Assembly: GCF_900129875.1 (NCBI RefSeq)
Contig: NZ_FQXC01000007.1
Span: forward strand, 1-64,000
Source: Marivita hallyeonensis
GTDB lineage: Bacteria; Pseudomonadota; Alphaproteobacteria; Rhodobacterales; Rhodobacteraceae
Reading direction: 5' to 3'
DNA: 64,000 bases
The translations under genes were made by a program, and so were the position numbers. Each line of letters opens with the position of its first letter. Position 1 is the stretch's first letter. The notes beneath the pieces were generated by a model. It was given only the letters and a program-made list of their open reading frames with translations. It had not been told where the DNA came from and searched no databases. Shown here in pieces: positions 17,369 through 24,757 of this stretch.

Positions 17369-17947
17369 ATGAGACACACCCGCCTTGCGTCACTGGTTCT
17401 GGCAGCCGGGCTGACGGTCGATGCCCAGAAAGCCCGTGCCTACGATATGGATTGCGCCATCATGCTGTGTATGGCCGGGGGGTTTCCGTCGAGTGCTGTG
17501 TGTTCCGCCGCCTATGCCGAAATGATCCGGCGGATTACGCCTTGGCCGAGCCGGCCACCCTTTGGGGTCTGCACCTATGCTGCCGTTCCGGTTGCTTTGG
17601 GCGGACCGGGTGGAGAGGATGCTCTCGATATTTCGACACCGGACTACGAATGGCTACGCCGAACGCGCGTGCTTTGGTGGCGCGGTCGGTCTTATGAGCC
17701 GCGCGATGAACCACGTCAGTGGGACTGGTCCATCAGATCCTGCGATCATGAAAACAAGAACTGTCATTACATCGTGCGCGTCTACGGCTCACATTCGCCT
17801 TGGCCGGCTTCGTTCGCGTCGGAAAACGGTCAGGAGATCCCGACACCTGGCTCCGGTGGGCTTTGGACCTTCTATAGCCGCGCCGTCATGATGGAGTATG
17901 GCGATTACGACGGCGCCATGGATTACACCGATTGGGTCAGATACTGA
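17369..17947 (+). CDS. TrbM/KikA-like secreted conjugation protein
   Basis: 192 residues, preceded by a strong ribosome-binding site (GGAGG). A signal peptide of about 24 residues is followed by CAIMLCMAGG, then VCSAAYAEM and PPFGVC, the spaced-cysteine pattern of TrbM/KikA/MpfK proteins, small periplasmic factors of plasmid transfer systems. The C-terminal half is Trp/Tyr-rich (YEWLRRTRVLWWRG) and extends beyond the usual TrbM core. It is divergent from the virB operon and shares its regulatory region, so it probably belongs to the same system. Confidence 0.65.
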   Translation: MRHTRLASLVLAAGLTVDAQKARAYDMDCAIMLCMAGGFPSSAVCSAAYAEMIRRITPWPSRPPFGVCTYAAVPVALGGPGGEDALDISTPDYEWLRRTRVLWWRGRSYEPRDEPRQWDWSIRSCDHENKNCHYIVRVYGSHSPWPASFASENGQEIPTPGSGGLWTFYSRAVMMEYGDYDGAMDYTDWVRY

Positions 17948-17962
17948 GGCGTCGTTCGGCAA

Positions 17963-18541
17963 CTAAAGGTATTCGATATCGGCACGGGCCTGCGCCGCCA
18001 GTTTCGACAGGCCATGCCGGGTCAGGTCGAGCAGGAACTCGGACGGTGTCATCGGCGGGTTTTCATACCTTTTTCTCACGCGGCGGAGTGCACGGGCACC
18101 GCCGGATGGATACAGGTCGTAGGTATTGGCGAGCATGTCATCCGCGCCGAGCGTTTCGACGCCATAATCGTCGAGAACTTCGCTTGGGAAGTCTCGATGG
18201 TTTTCTGTCACAATAACCTGTGCCGAGCATCGGATCGCTGCCGCGAGAACGTGTCTGTCGTCCGGGTCCGGCAGGTCCAGACCAGCAATCAAGGGCTGGT
18301 ATCCGGTCACGAAACATTCTTCGAAGGTCTCTCTAATCGCGGCTTCCTGCTGGCGAATGCTCTCTTCGAGATGTGGTTTGAGCGCGATCAGGTTGCGTGT
18401 CCATTCGTCGAGAATCTCATCTGTGACCCTGGCCCGAAACAGGCCTTCTTGTGTGAACGTCAAGAGGACGTCCCGAACCCGGAACGGAAACAGGACGTTG
18501 GCATCGAGGACAACCACGAAGGGGTTGGCCACAAAGCTCAT
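17963..18541 (-). CDS. PIN-domain ribonuclease toxin
   Basis: 192 residues with a PIN-like fold: the first acidic strand VVVLDANVLFP, a middle acidic residue in ILDEWTRNL, and the third cluster LPDPDDRHVLAAAI, followed by AQVIVTENHRDFP. These supply the metal-binding aspartates of PIN nucleases (VapC and relatives). It overlaps the upstream HTH protein gene by 4 bp (ATGA), the usual layout of a toxin-antitoxin pair. Its likely job is plasmid maintenance through RNA cleavage when the antitoxin is lost. The subfamily is longer than classical VapC (about 130 residues). Confidence 0.85.
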   Translation of the reverse strand: MSFVANPFVVVLDANVLFPFRVRDVLLTFTQEGLFRARVTDEILDEWTRNLIALKPHLEESIRQQEAAIRETFEECFVTGYQPLIAGLDLPDPDDRHVLAAAIRCSAQVIVTENHRDFPSEVLDDYGVETLGADDMLANTYDLYPSGGARALRRVRKRYENPPMTPSEFLLDLTRHGLSKLAAQARADIEYL

Positions 18542-19002
18542 GCGTTGTCGAACTCCTGACCCAATCGCGCAAGGTCGCGCATCGCTTGCTCCTGGCGCCG
18601 CTCTTTCTCTTCCCGGTATTGCATGAGCGCCGTCAGAGGCACGCGCCGGTGCTTGCCCACCTCTTCAAATCGGATCTTCCCCTCCTTGAGCAACTTCGTG
18701 AGATGAGGGCGGGATACGTTCAGCATGTCGGCGGCCTCTTGGGTTGTGAGCATTGTGCCGACCGGAACCAGCGTGACCATGTTGCCATTGCTCACATGGC
18801 CGAGCAGTTCGATGATCAGTTTTCCAACCTCTGGCGCGATGGAGACCGGATCGCCGTTCTCTCCCGAGACTTTCAAGCCTCCGTCCAGTTCCATAGCCAC
18901 GGCGATGGCTGTCGCAGCATGCGCGGCACTGTCGATTTCTTCCGGGGTCGGCGGGCGCTCCATGAGTCCGCTCTGGGCTGGTCTTTCCGCGGTATCGGCC
19001 AT
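18538..19002 (-). CDS. HTH (excisionase-type) antitoxin paired with the PIN toxin
   Basis: 154 residues. The C-terminal part has an excisionase/MerR-like DNA-binding motif (LTTQEAADMLNVSRPHLTKL), then KHRRVPLTALMQYR and a charged helix that probably binds the toxin. The N-terminal 70 residues are acidic and not recognised. The gene precedes and overlaps the PIN toxin gene. Three 9-bp direct repeats about 60 bp upstream are a candidate operator for autoregulation. Confidence 0.8.
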   Translation of the reverse strand: MADTAERPAQSGLMERPPTPEEIDSAAHAATAIAVAMELDGGLKVSGENGDPVSIAPEVGKLIIELLGHVSNGNMVTLVPVGTMLTTQEAADMLNVSRPHLTKLLKEGKIRFEEVGKHRRVPLTALMQYREEKERRQEQAMRDLARLGQEFDNA

Positions 19003-19059
19003 GGTTTTTCTCCTCGGTTCATCCCCTTAGATGTACCCAGGGAGTCACGCATGCAAGAG

Positions 19060-19087
19060 AAATAAACGGAATAAGTGAAATAAGTGT
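19060..19087 (-). promoter_or_regulatory. Three tandem 9-bp repeats upstream of the antitoxin gene
   Basis: On the plus strand AATAAACGG, AATAAGTGA, AATAAGTGT follow each other with a 9-bp period (19061-19087). They lie about 60 bp before the antitoxin start, in its promoter region. The 9-bp spacing suits cooperative binding of a small HTH protein, so they may be the autoregulatory operator. Confidence 0.5.
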
Positions 19088-19161
19088 AACGATTTTGATA
19101 GACGGGTCGCGCCATCGAGTGTAAACAAAACAGGAACAGAATCGCCTTAAGGAGCAGTCTC

Positions 19162-19410
19162 ATGGGCAAGAACACGAAACGCACCTCGCGCAAAGTCGCG
19201 TCGCAGGCAGCGGCCACGCTAAGCGACCCGAACGCCTCCGCAACCGCCAAGAGCCTGGCGGCATCGGCGCTGGCGCAGTCCGGGACTGGTAAACAGACGG
19301 GGGCGGCGATGGAGGACAAAGCCTCCAAGGTCCTGCAAAGCGACAAGTATAGCAGTGACACGAAATCGTTGGCAGGAACGGTTCTCTCGCAATCGAACAA
19401 GGCGCGCTAG
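19162..19410 (+). CDS. Small Ala/Ser-rich protein of unknown function
   Basis: 82 residues with a good ribosome-binding site (AAGGAG, 7 bp). It is hydrophilic and built of repeated motifs: ATAKSLAASALAQS near residue 27 and DTKSLAGTVLSQSN near residue 65. I have seen similar short proteins as conserved plasmid or genomic-island genes without known role. It stands between the toxin-antitoxin pair and the IS30-disrupted gene. No membrane helix or signal peptide. Confidence 0.7.
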   Translation: MGKNTKRTSRKVASQAAATLSDPNASATAKSLAASALAQSGTGKQTGAAMEDKASKVLQSDKYSSDTKSLAGTVLSQSNKAR

Positions 19411-19411
19411 A

Positions 19412-19609
19412 CTAGGCGGGTCCGGATCTATCGAGATCGATATCTCGTTCGATGATATTGACTACGCAAATCTCCTCGGGCCTTACGAGCCAGACCCGCG
19501 TGCGGTCGCCGGTGTTCCAGAGATGCTCTTGCCAGACGACAAGTTCCGACCCGTTCACGATTGCTACGCCTTCGCGCACGGGCACGCCTGTGAGCGGACG
19601 ATCATCCAC
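19412..19609 (-). CDS. Possible small protein downstream of the broken HTH gene
   Basis: 65 residues from a GTG start at 19609 (VDDRPLTGVPVREGVAIV). The frame is the same as that of the HTH remnant upstream, after its TAG. The composition (EEICVVNIIERDIDLD) is plausible for coding, and it would be the second gene of a small minus-strand operon. No family recognised; the start is uncertain and no strong ribosome-binding site is seen. Confidence 0.35.
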   Translation of the reverse strand: MDDRPLTGVPVREGVAIVNGSELVVWQEHLWNTGDRTRVWLVRPEEICVVNIIERDIDLDRSGPA

Positions 19610-19642
19610 CCGCCATCCCGGAGCAGGGTGTCGTCCGGCCTC

Positions 19643-19790
19643 CTAGCTGCGGGGTTTGAGAAGTTCCGAAGGATCGATGTTCAGAGCCTGGGCGATCTTT
19701 TCGAGCGTTGTCAGCGAAGCGGAATACTTGGCATTTTCGATCTTGCCGACATAGCCGCGGTTCACACTTGCACGATGCTGTGAGCGATAC
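19643..19790 (-). pseudogene. C-terminal remnant of an XRE-family HTH regulator, cut by IS30
   Basis: Reading the minus strand from the IS30 edge gives RASVNRGYVGKIENAKYSAS, then TLEKIAQALNIDPSELLKP and a TAG at 19643. This matches the recognition helix and third/fourth helices of Cro/C1-type regulators. The N-terminal part is absent: on the other side of the IS30 element the sequence does not continue the fold convincingly. There is no target duplication at the IS ends, so insertion was probably followed by a deletion or recombination. Confidence 0.7.
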
Positions 19791-20887
19791 TTGAACTGCG
19801 ACTCCTATTCCTTTCGAGGGTAGGGGCGTTGGCCCATCTCTTCCATCATGTTTTCACGGAAGACCTCGGCGGGTGTTTTCCATCCGAGGCATTTTCTGGG
19901 TGTCGCGTTGAGGCGGTCGCAGATCATTTTCAATTCATGATCTGTGACCGCCGTGATGTCGCGCTTTCTCGGCAGCCATCTTCGAGCGCGCCGGTTGGTG
20001 TTTTCGACGGTGCCTTTTTGCCAGGGTGAGGACGGATCACAAAACCAGGTTTGCGTCCCGATCTCGGCCTGAAGGTGCGGCCAACTGACGAACTCGGTGC
20101 CACGGTCAAAAGTAATCGAACGACGCGCGATGTAGGGCAGGTCGCGCACCGCTTTCATGATCTTGCCCATCACCGGTTTGGTGCGCTTGTTCGGGTTTTT
20201 CAGAAGCACGGTGAACCGGCTCACACGCTCGACCAGCGAGGTCACGTTTGATTGCCCAAAGCGTTGTTTGAACAAGACAAGATCAGCCTCCCAGTGACCA
20301 AACTGGCGCCGGTGCGCGACATCATCCGGGCGGAACAGGATGCTGACATCACGGTCGAATTTGGGCTTCTGGCGCTTTCTGGCACGACGCGGCCTGCGGG
20401 CTTTGCGATGTTCGGGCAGGTACCACCACAGCTCCTGATCCATGCCTTCCTTGGAGTAGATGTAGCGGTAAATCGTCTCCTGACAGACGCGCAGTTTGGC
20501 GCCTTCATAGATCATCCGGTTGCCGATCTGCTCGGGCGTCCAACCTTGTTTGATCCGCGCGATCACCGTCTTGCACAGGTCTGGATGTCGGATCAGTTTG
20601 CGCTGCACCGACCGACGTTTGAGCGTCTGCAGTTGAGCGGCATGACCGAAGTACCCAGCATACTTCTTCGGGAAGGCATCATCCGCCCAGAAATTGCGTT
20701 TGATCTCGCGATGAATGGTCGACTTCGAGCGCTTCAGAACACGCGCCATTTCACGGACGGGGACCTTTGCGTGCCACCAATCCTCAATTCTCCGGCGTTC
20801 TTTCAAGCTCAGTTGCGAATAAACAGCTCCCATGCCATGGTCTCCTATTAGATAACTCATTGTTTTCTAATAGGAGTCGCACTTCAG
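19791..20887 (-). mobile_element. IS30-family insertion sequence
   Basis: About 1.1 kb, bounded by near-perfect inverted ends: TTGAACTGCGACTCCTATT at the left and the complement of CTGAAGTGCGACTCCTATT at the right (two mismatches). It carries one transposase gene filling most of its length. It sits in an HTH regulator gene. No matching 2-4 bp target repeat is seen beside the ends. Confidence 0.88.
19805..20860 (-). CDS. IS30-family transposase
   Basis: 351 residues. The N-terminal HTH has SLKERRRIEDWWHAK and ARVLKRSKSTIHREIKRN, typical of IS30. The DDE catalytic core has GHWEADL, ITFDRGTEF and WQKGTVENTN, which supply the D, D and E. The gene is full length with no frameshift, so the element may still be active. 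ATG at 20860; a second ATG (MGAVYSQLS) lies nine codons later. Confidence 0.95.
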   Translation of the reverse strand: MSYLIGDHGMGAVYSQLSLKERRRIEDWWHAKVPVREMARVLKRSKSTIHREIKRNFWADDAFPKKYAGYFGHAAQLQTLKRRSVQRKLIRHPDLCKTVIARIKQGWTPEQIGNRMIYEGAKLRVCQETIYRYIYSKEGMDQELWWYLPEHRKARRPRRARKRQKPKFDRDVSILFRPDDVAHRRQFGHWEADLVLFKQRFGQSNVTSLVERVSRFTVLLKNPNKRTKPVMGKIMKAVRDLPYIARRSITFDRGTEFVSWPHLQAEIGTQTWFCDPSSPWQKGTVENTNRRARRWLPRKRDITAVTDHELKMICDRLNATPRKCLGWKTPAEVFRENMMEEMGQRPYPRKE

Positions 20888-21022
20888 GGTAGCGCGCTCC
20901 CAACGGGTGTTCTGAGTCTGATAAGATTTATTATGTTAATTATAAGACTTTCTCATCAAAATGTTCATCATATGCTTTCTTGGAAGCTGCTATTCAAACA
21001 GGTCGCAGCCAACGGCGGGTAT

Positions 21023-21068
21023 GAGCCCATTTTAATCGATGCTGCATTGCTAATGAAAGTCGGTTATG
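21023..21068 (+). repeat. Degenerate dispersed repeat, copy 1
   Basis: Starts GAGCCCATTTTAATCGATGC and ends AAAGTCGGTTATG. Related copies lie at 23664-23708 and 24669-24714. The shared core is GAGCCCA-n-TTG/TTA-n-GATGCTGCA followed by AATGAA and TCGG. I recall similar sequences in many intergenic spaces of Rhodobacterales. Confidence 0.5.
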
Positions 21069-21109
21069 TATACCGCAACTCGGAGTTGGTTAAGCGCCAG
21101 TTGTGTCGT

Positions 21110-21706
21110 TTAATTCTCGAAGAGCTTACCAAAAAGGCTGCTGGCTCGCCGCGATCGTGCTTCAATCTCGTCTTGAGACAAAGCCGGGACCGAGCCAAGA
21201 GATTGCTGCATTTGCAACTCGCCGATCAGGAGACTGACATACACCTCGGTTGCGACGGCGACGCCGTGTTCGAAAGTAAATTTCCCTGACGCCTCCATGC
21301 CCGCCAGCTGTGCCTTGATACAACGAAGCATCGCCTGGCGTGCATGTGTTTCAATTGCCTGAGACAGAAGTCCCGTTTCTTGCACATCTGCAACAGCCGC
21401 CCTGTTGATGATGATCGCCTTTTGCGTGGCTGTGAAACCGAGAACCAGCTTTCCCAGTGCAAAAAGATCGTCGCTGTCCCCGGTGAATGTACTCTCCAGA
21501 GCTTCCTCAACTGCCCCGGCGTTGGCCACGATAAGGCTCTGAAACAAGGACTGCTTGTTGCCATACCAAGCATAGAGTGTCTCGTTCGATGCTTTCGCTT
21601 CTTTGGCGATCTGCAGCATGCTGGCCTTCTTGTAGCCGACCCGCTCGAGCACCTTGAATGCGGCTGCTTCGATTTCGGCCCGACGCGTCGTCTGATCTTC
21701 ACTCAT
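21110..21706 (-). CDS. TetR-family regulator
   Basis: 198 residues. The N-terminal HTH (about residues 9-55) reads EAAAFKVLERVGYKKASMLQ, then KASNETLYAWYGNKQSLFQS, the standard TetR/AcrR fold; the rest is a helical ligand domain similar to the TetR_C group that follows YGNKQ-type heads. It is divergent from a pair of membrane-anchored paralogues. Two copies of CCGTA-N8-TACGG lie in the 109-bp gap, so it very probably represses that pair and itself. The inducer is unknown. Confidence 0.88.
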   Translation of the reverse strand: MSEDQTTRRAEIEAAAFKVLERVGYKKASMLQIAKEAKASNETLYAWYGNKQSLFQSLIVANAGAVEEALESTFTGDSDDLFALGKLVLGFTATQKAIIINRAAVADVQETGLLSQAIETHARQAMLRCIKAQLAGMEASGKFTFEHGVAVATEVYVSLLIGELQMQQSLGSVPALSQDEIEARSRRASSLFGKLFEN

Positions 21707-21735
21707 CGTGGTCTCCGGATTTCTGTTGACTCGAA

Positions 21736-21784
21736 CCGTACATAGGTTTACGGCATGAGTAAATGACCGTACATGTGTTTACGG
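21736..21784. promoter_or_regulatory. Double operator for the TetR regulator
   Basis: CCGTACATAGGTTTACGG (21736-21753) and CCGTACATGTGTTTACGG (21767-21784) differ at two positions and share inverted arms CCGTA/TACGG. Their starts are 31 bp apart, close to three helical turns. They fill the promoter space between the divergent regulator and its target operon. Confidence 0.8.
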
Positions 21785-21815
21785 TTGATTTGCTTCTCGA
21801 GGAAAGGAGTCGCAT

Positions 21816-22661
21816 ATGACCATCTTGAAATGGATCGGTGGAGGGGCGCTTGTCGCTCTCATCGCCACCTCAGCAACAATCGGTATCGGCACATACCTGA
21901 CCAAGCGTGACATTTGACAGTTTCAGGAGCAGGTGGAGGAAATTGCACGCAGCGCACCGGCTCCGGTGGCTGCACAGGCAGCCATCTCGAACCTGCCTGA
22001 ACCGGTGCAACGCTATTTCGGCTTCGTCTTTCCCGACGGCATTCCAGAAACGCGACTGGTGCGTTTGACGTCAGAAGGTCAGTTCCGTCGCCCACAAACT
22101 GACGGCTTCAGTTTCACGACATCCGAGCAGGTGATTGCGACAAACACGCCTGCGCTCATGTTCTCGGCTACAACACCCATCCTCCGTGGCGTCTGGGCGC
22201 GCGCCTATGACTTCTTTGCCAATGGCGAGATGGAAATGAAGGCCAAAGTGCTATCCACCATCACCGTTGTGGACGAACACGAAACGCCTGAGTTGAATGT
22301 AATCTCACTGCGCCGCTGGTTGTTGGAAAGTGCGCTTTATCCCCATGCCCTTCTCCCGGGTGGGCCGGTGACATGGGAGGTGATTGACGGTCAAACAGCC
22401 CGTGCCGTCGTCGCAGCCGATGGCCTGCAATCCTCGATGATCGTGCACTTCGGCGAGACGGGCGGCATCACACACATGGTCGCCGAGGAAGATGGCGATC
22501 TGAACACGCCATACCACGGGTCAGGAGAGCATGTGACCCGATCCGACTACCGCAACGTCGGCGGCGTCATGATCCCGCATGCTTTTGTCATCTCAAGGAT
22601 GGCCGGAAGCGAGATTTATCCGTTCTTCGATGCTCAGATCATCAGCATCGTTTTCGAATAG
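21816..22661 (+). pseudogene. Membrane-anchored DUF6544-like protein with an in-frame TGA
   Basis: From the ATG at 21816, which has an excellent ribosome-binding site (GGAAAGGAG), the frame gives a membrane anchor of 33 residues and then TGA at 21915-21917. The same frame continues without a break to 22661 with a full-length body (LPEPVQRYFGFVFPDGIPE and so on) like the next gene. One G-to-A change in a Trp codon (TGG to TGA) would explain it. Downstream translation could restart at GTG 21933, giving a cytosolic form with no anchor. It could also be a sequencing error. Function of this family is unknown. Confidence 0.75.
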
Positions 22662-22681
22662 GCCGTAAAGGAACCATAACC

Positions 22682-23536
22682 ATGCTACTCAAGACACTTG
22701 TAATTCTTGTCGGCCTTGTTCTCTGCATCGCACTCGTCGCGGGTATTGGCCTTTACCGGGCGCATGGCCAGAATGCCGCTATCATCGACACCCGCGTGCT
22801 GGCGGATGAACCGATCACGATAGACCTCAGACCTGAGGTCTATGCCGATTTGCCGGCACCTGTACGGCGCTACTTCGCCTACGCATTCAACGGCGAAATA
22901 AGCGTCACGCTGCGCGGCGTCGAGTGGAGCCAGGATGGCGACTTCAAGTTACCGGTGGTTGGCCAATTCGTGGCGGATGGGCGACAGGTCAGCCATCCGA
23001 ACCGGCCCGCATATGCCTGCACCGGATGGTTCTGGCGCTACGGGCTACCGCTCATCGAAAGCCGCGATGCGTTCTTTGTAGACACACACGACATGCGCGC
23101 GAAACTCCTGGGGTGGATGACGGTCATGCACACCGATTATCAATCCGCTGAGCAGATCGATTCCCTCCACAGCTACCTGGTGCTGCGCTACTACGGCCAA
23201 GCCCCCCTGATGCCGTGGGCACTTCTCCCAAACGACTTCGTAGTCTGGGAGGAGAACGATGAGACCTCGGCTTACCTACGCATTACCCATCGCGATCTTG
23301 AAGGAGCATACCTTGTGACTTTTGGCCCCGACGGGGAAATCGTCTCCATGAATGGTGACAGGCTCTTGATGGAAGGAAACGAGACGATGCAGCGCGAGGT
23401 TGGCGGTAAATCGCAGTACCGTGAGATCGGAGGCTTCATGCTGCCGACACGGCTGGAGTATCGCTGGTACGACCAGTCTGGCGCTTTGATCAGCCGCTTC
23501 CAGTCAGAGATAAGCGATCTTCGCGTCATTCGCTGA
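22682..23536 (+). CDS. Membrane-anchored DUF6544-like protein, paralogue of the preceding gene
   Basis: 284 residues: one N-terminal membrane helix (about residues 4-24), then a mostly beta domain with LPAPVRRYFAYAFNGEISVT, matching LPEPVQRYF in the gene before. Near the end both have a GGxMxP...F/LEYRW-type segment (GGFMLPTRLEYRWYD). The beta-rich build with an anchor suggests a periplasmic lipid- or ligand-binding domain, but no function is known to me. It lies 20 bp downstream of its paralogue and is probably controlled by the TetR protein. Confidence 0.8.
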   Translation: MLLKTLVILVGLVLCIALVAGIGLYRAHGQNAAIIDTRVLADEPITIDLRPEVYADLPAPVRRYFAYAFNGEISVTLRGVEWSQDGDFKLPVVGQFVADGRQVSHPNRPAYACTGWFWRYGLPLIESRDAFFVDTHDMRAKLLGWMTVMHTDYQSAEQIDSLHSYLVLRYYGQAPLMPWALLPNDFVVWEENDETSAYLRITHRDLEGAYLVTFGPDGEIVSMNGDRLLMEGNETMQREVGGKSQYREIGGFMLPTRLEYRWYDQSGALISRFQSEISDLRVIR

Positions 23537-23663
23537 TTCATACTCTGGAAAAACCGCAGCAAAGGCTCACTCTGTCCGCTGAACTGCCGACCGTCCAACC
23601 CTAGCTGTACGGCTGCTCTGGGAAGAAGCAACCCTGGCCGCGGACACAGCGATCGACGGCTTC

Positions 23664-23708
23664 GAGCCCACCTTGCCTAATGCTGCATCGAGAATGAATA
23701 TCGGCTTC
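23664..23708 (+). repeat. Degenerate dispersed repeat, copy 2
   Basis: Starts GAGCCCACCTTGCCTAATGC, continues TGCATCGAGAATGAA and ends TATCGGCTTC. It aligns with the copies at 21023 and 24669 over about 45 bp, including 26 of 32 bases with the 24662 region. Confidence 0.5.
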
Positions 23709-23884
23709 AGTGACTTTTATGAAAACCGGCCAAGATAAGCGGAACCCATGATCTGCTCACATTTTGAACCGGTACTCGTAGGTTAGGTCTGTTGAAGTCT
23801 TGAAGTGCTGACAAAACTGCCCCCGCTTGGGGGTGTAGATTTTCGGCTGTTTGATAACACAGACTGGCTGGTCGCGCCTGGCAA

Positions 23885-24028
23885 TTACAAAAGCGCGGCT
23901 GGGACGTTGTTCCCGACTGCGCTGTGCGGCACTTCTTTTTTGTAGCCTCTGAAGGCTTCACTGAAGGCGTTGTCCGTCGGATTTCCTGGCCATGAGACGT
24001 CGAGCGCGATACCGCGCTGATAAGCCAA
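23885..24028 (-). pseudogene. Remnant of an IS3-family (IS407-like) transposase OrfB
   Basis: The minus strand encodes AYQRGIALDVSWPGNPTDNA, then FSEAFRGY followed directly by KKEVPHSAVGNNVPAALL. In IS407-type OrfB the motif PGKPTDNAFIEAFNG is normally separated from RPHSSLGNLTPAEF by about 30 residues, so an internal segment has been lost. Neither the rest of OrfB nor OrfA is present. Confidence 0.7.
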
Positions 24029-24087
24029 AAGGGACCATATTGCTTCGTTCCAATCGCGCAATTGTATCGCACCATCTGACCATTGAC

Positions 24088-24504
24088 TCAAATACCTTGA
24101 AAGCCCCAGATCAGAATGAGACCTGTAGCCATTATCCAATCGCAAATGACGCAAAATGGAATGAACCAACGTGGCACGTCAGTTTTGACCAAATTGTGAT
24201 GTAATAGGTCCCATAGACCATGCGCCGCAAGCGCGGCTGCTATGACGTAAGGATAGCCGTTCAGACCAAGCCAAGCGGCGGTGGCGAATGCGAGAGCAAC
24301 AGAAAACTCCAGAAGTATTGTTTGTGGTCGCCCATCCTTAAACGCATAGCCAATGTAGATTCCGGCTATGAGCACAAGCGTTATAGCGGCTAGCTGATAA
24401 GACAACACAACCGGGAGGAAGACGTGTATCGGTAGCGGCAACACGCCAAACAGAAAGCCCGAAGTTAGAGGTACGCGTGCGAAGATATGGCTAGGGACAG
24501 TCAT
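24088..24504 (-). CDS. Small integral membrane protein of unknown function
   Basis: 138 residues with four to five membrane helices. Loop motifs include FKDGRPQTILLEF and AAHGLWDLLHHNLVKTDVP; the latter resembles DUF6010-type proteins with conserved His residues (HGLWDLLHH) between helices. It stands alone between an IS remnant and a repeat copy. The ribosome-binding site is weak. Confidence 0.6.
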   Translation of the reverse strand: MTVPSHIFARVPLTSGFLFGVLPLPIHVFLPVVLSYQLAAITLVLIAGIYIGYAFKDGRPQTILLEFSVALAFATAAWLGLNGYPYVIAAALAAHGLWDLLHHNLVKTDVPRWFIPFCVICDWIMATGLILIWGFQGI

Positions 24505-24668
24505 GACATTCTGTTTCAGCAGGTGACGCCTCTAGTCAATGCGGCTAACCGACCGACGCATCTAAATCCATTATGAAGGCCAACCGGGGCATTCGCCTAT
24601 TGGCGGGGTAACAGCTGCTTTGTCACGCCCTGCTTTCTTACTGCAAGCGCGAAACCAATGTCGGCTTC

Positions 24669-24714
24669 GAGACCAACTTGACCGATGCTGCACAATCTAT
24701 GAAGGTCTGGTATG
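24669..24714 (+). repeat. Degenerate dispersed repeat, copy 3
   Basis: Starts GAGACCAACTTGACCGATGC, continues TGCACAATCTATGAAGGTC and ends TGGTATG. It aligns with the copies at 21023 and 23664 and lies 44 bp before the DUF4279 gene. Confidence 0.5.
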
Positions 24715-24757
24715 GATACGAAGCATCAGCTCCGTCCTCCAAAAAGCAGTGAACTAA

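Larger units (their letters stand above)
23537..24087. other. Non-coding accessory region with mobile-element debris
   Basis: 551 bp with no intact gene. It holds a copy of the dispersed repeat (23664-23708) and an internally deleted IS3-type transposase fragment (23885-24028, minus strand). The rest has no recognisable feature. Confidence 0.6.

Noticed and set aside
20880-20935. N-terminal half of the interrupted XRE regulator at the right IS30 end
   Set aside because: A short stretch (HPLGAR) is suggestive, but stops lie just upstream, the join is too short for the fold, and no target duplication links the two sides.
20933-21289. 118-codon open frame on the plus strand beside IS30
   Set aside because: It overlaps the 3' part of the TetR gene on the opposite strand and has no ribosome-binding site or domain; its first half covers a dispersed repeat copy.
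21915-21917. TGA read as selenocysteine
   Set aside because: No SECIS-like hairpin was seen directly after it, no Sec family is involved, and the position aligns with ordinary residues after a membrane anchor.
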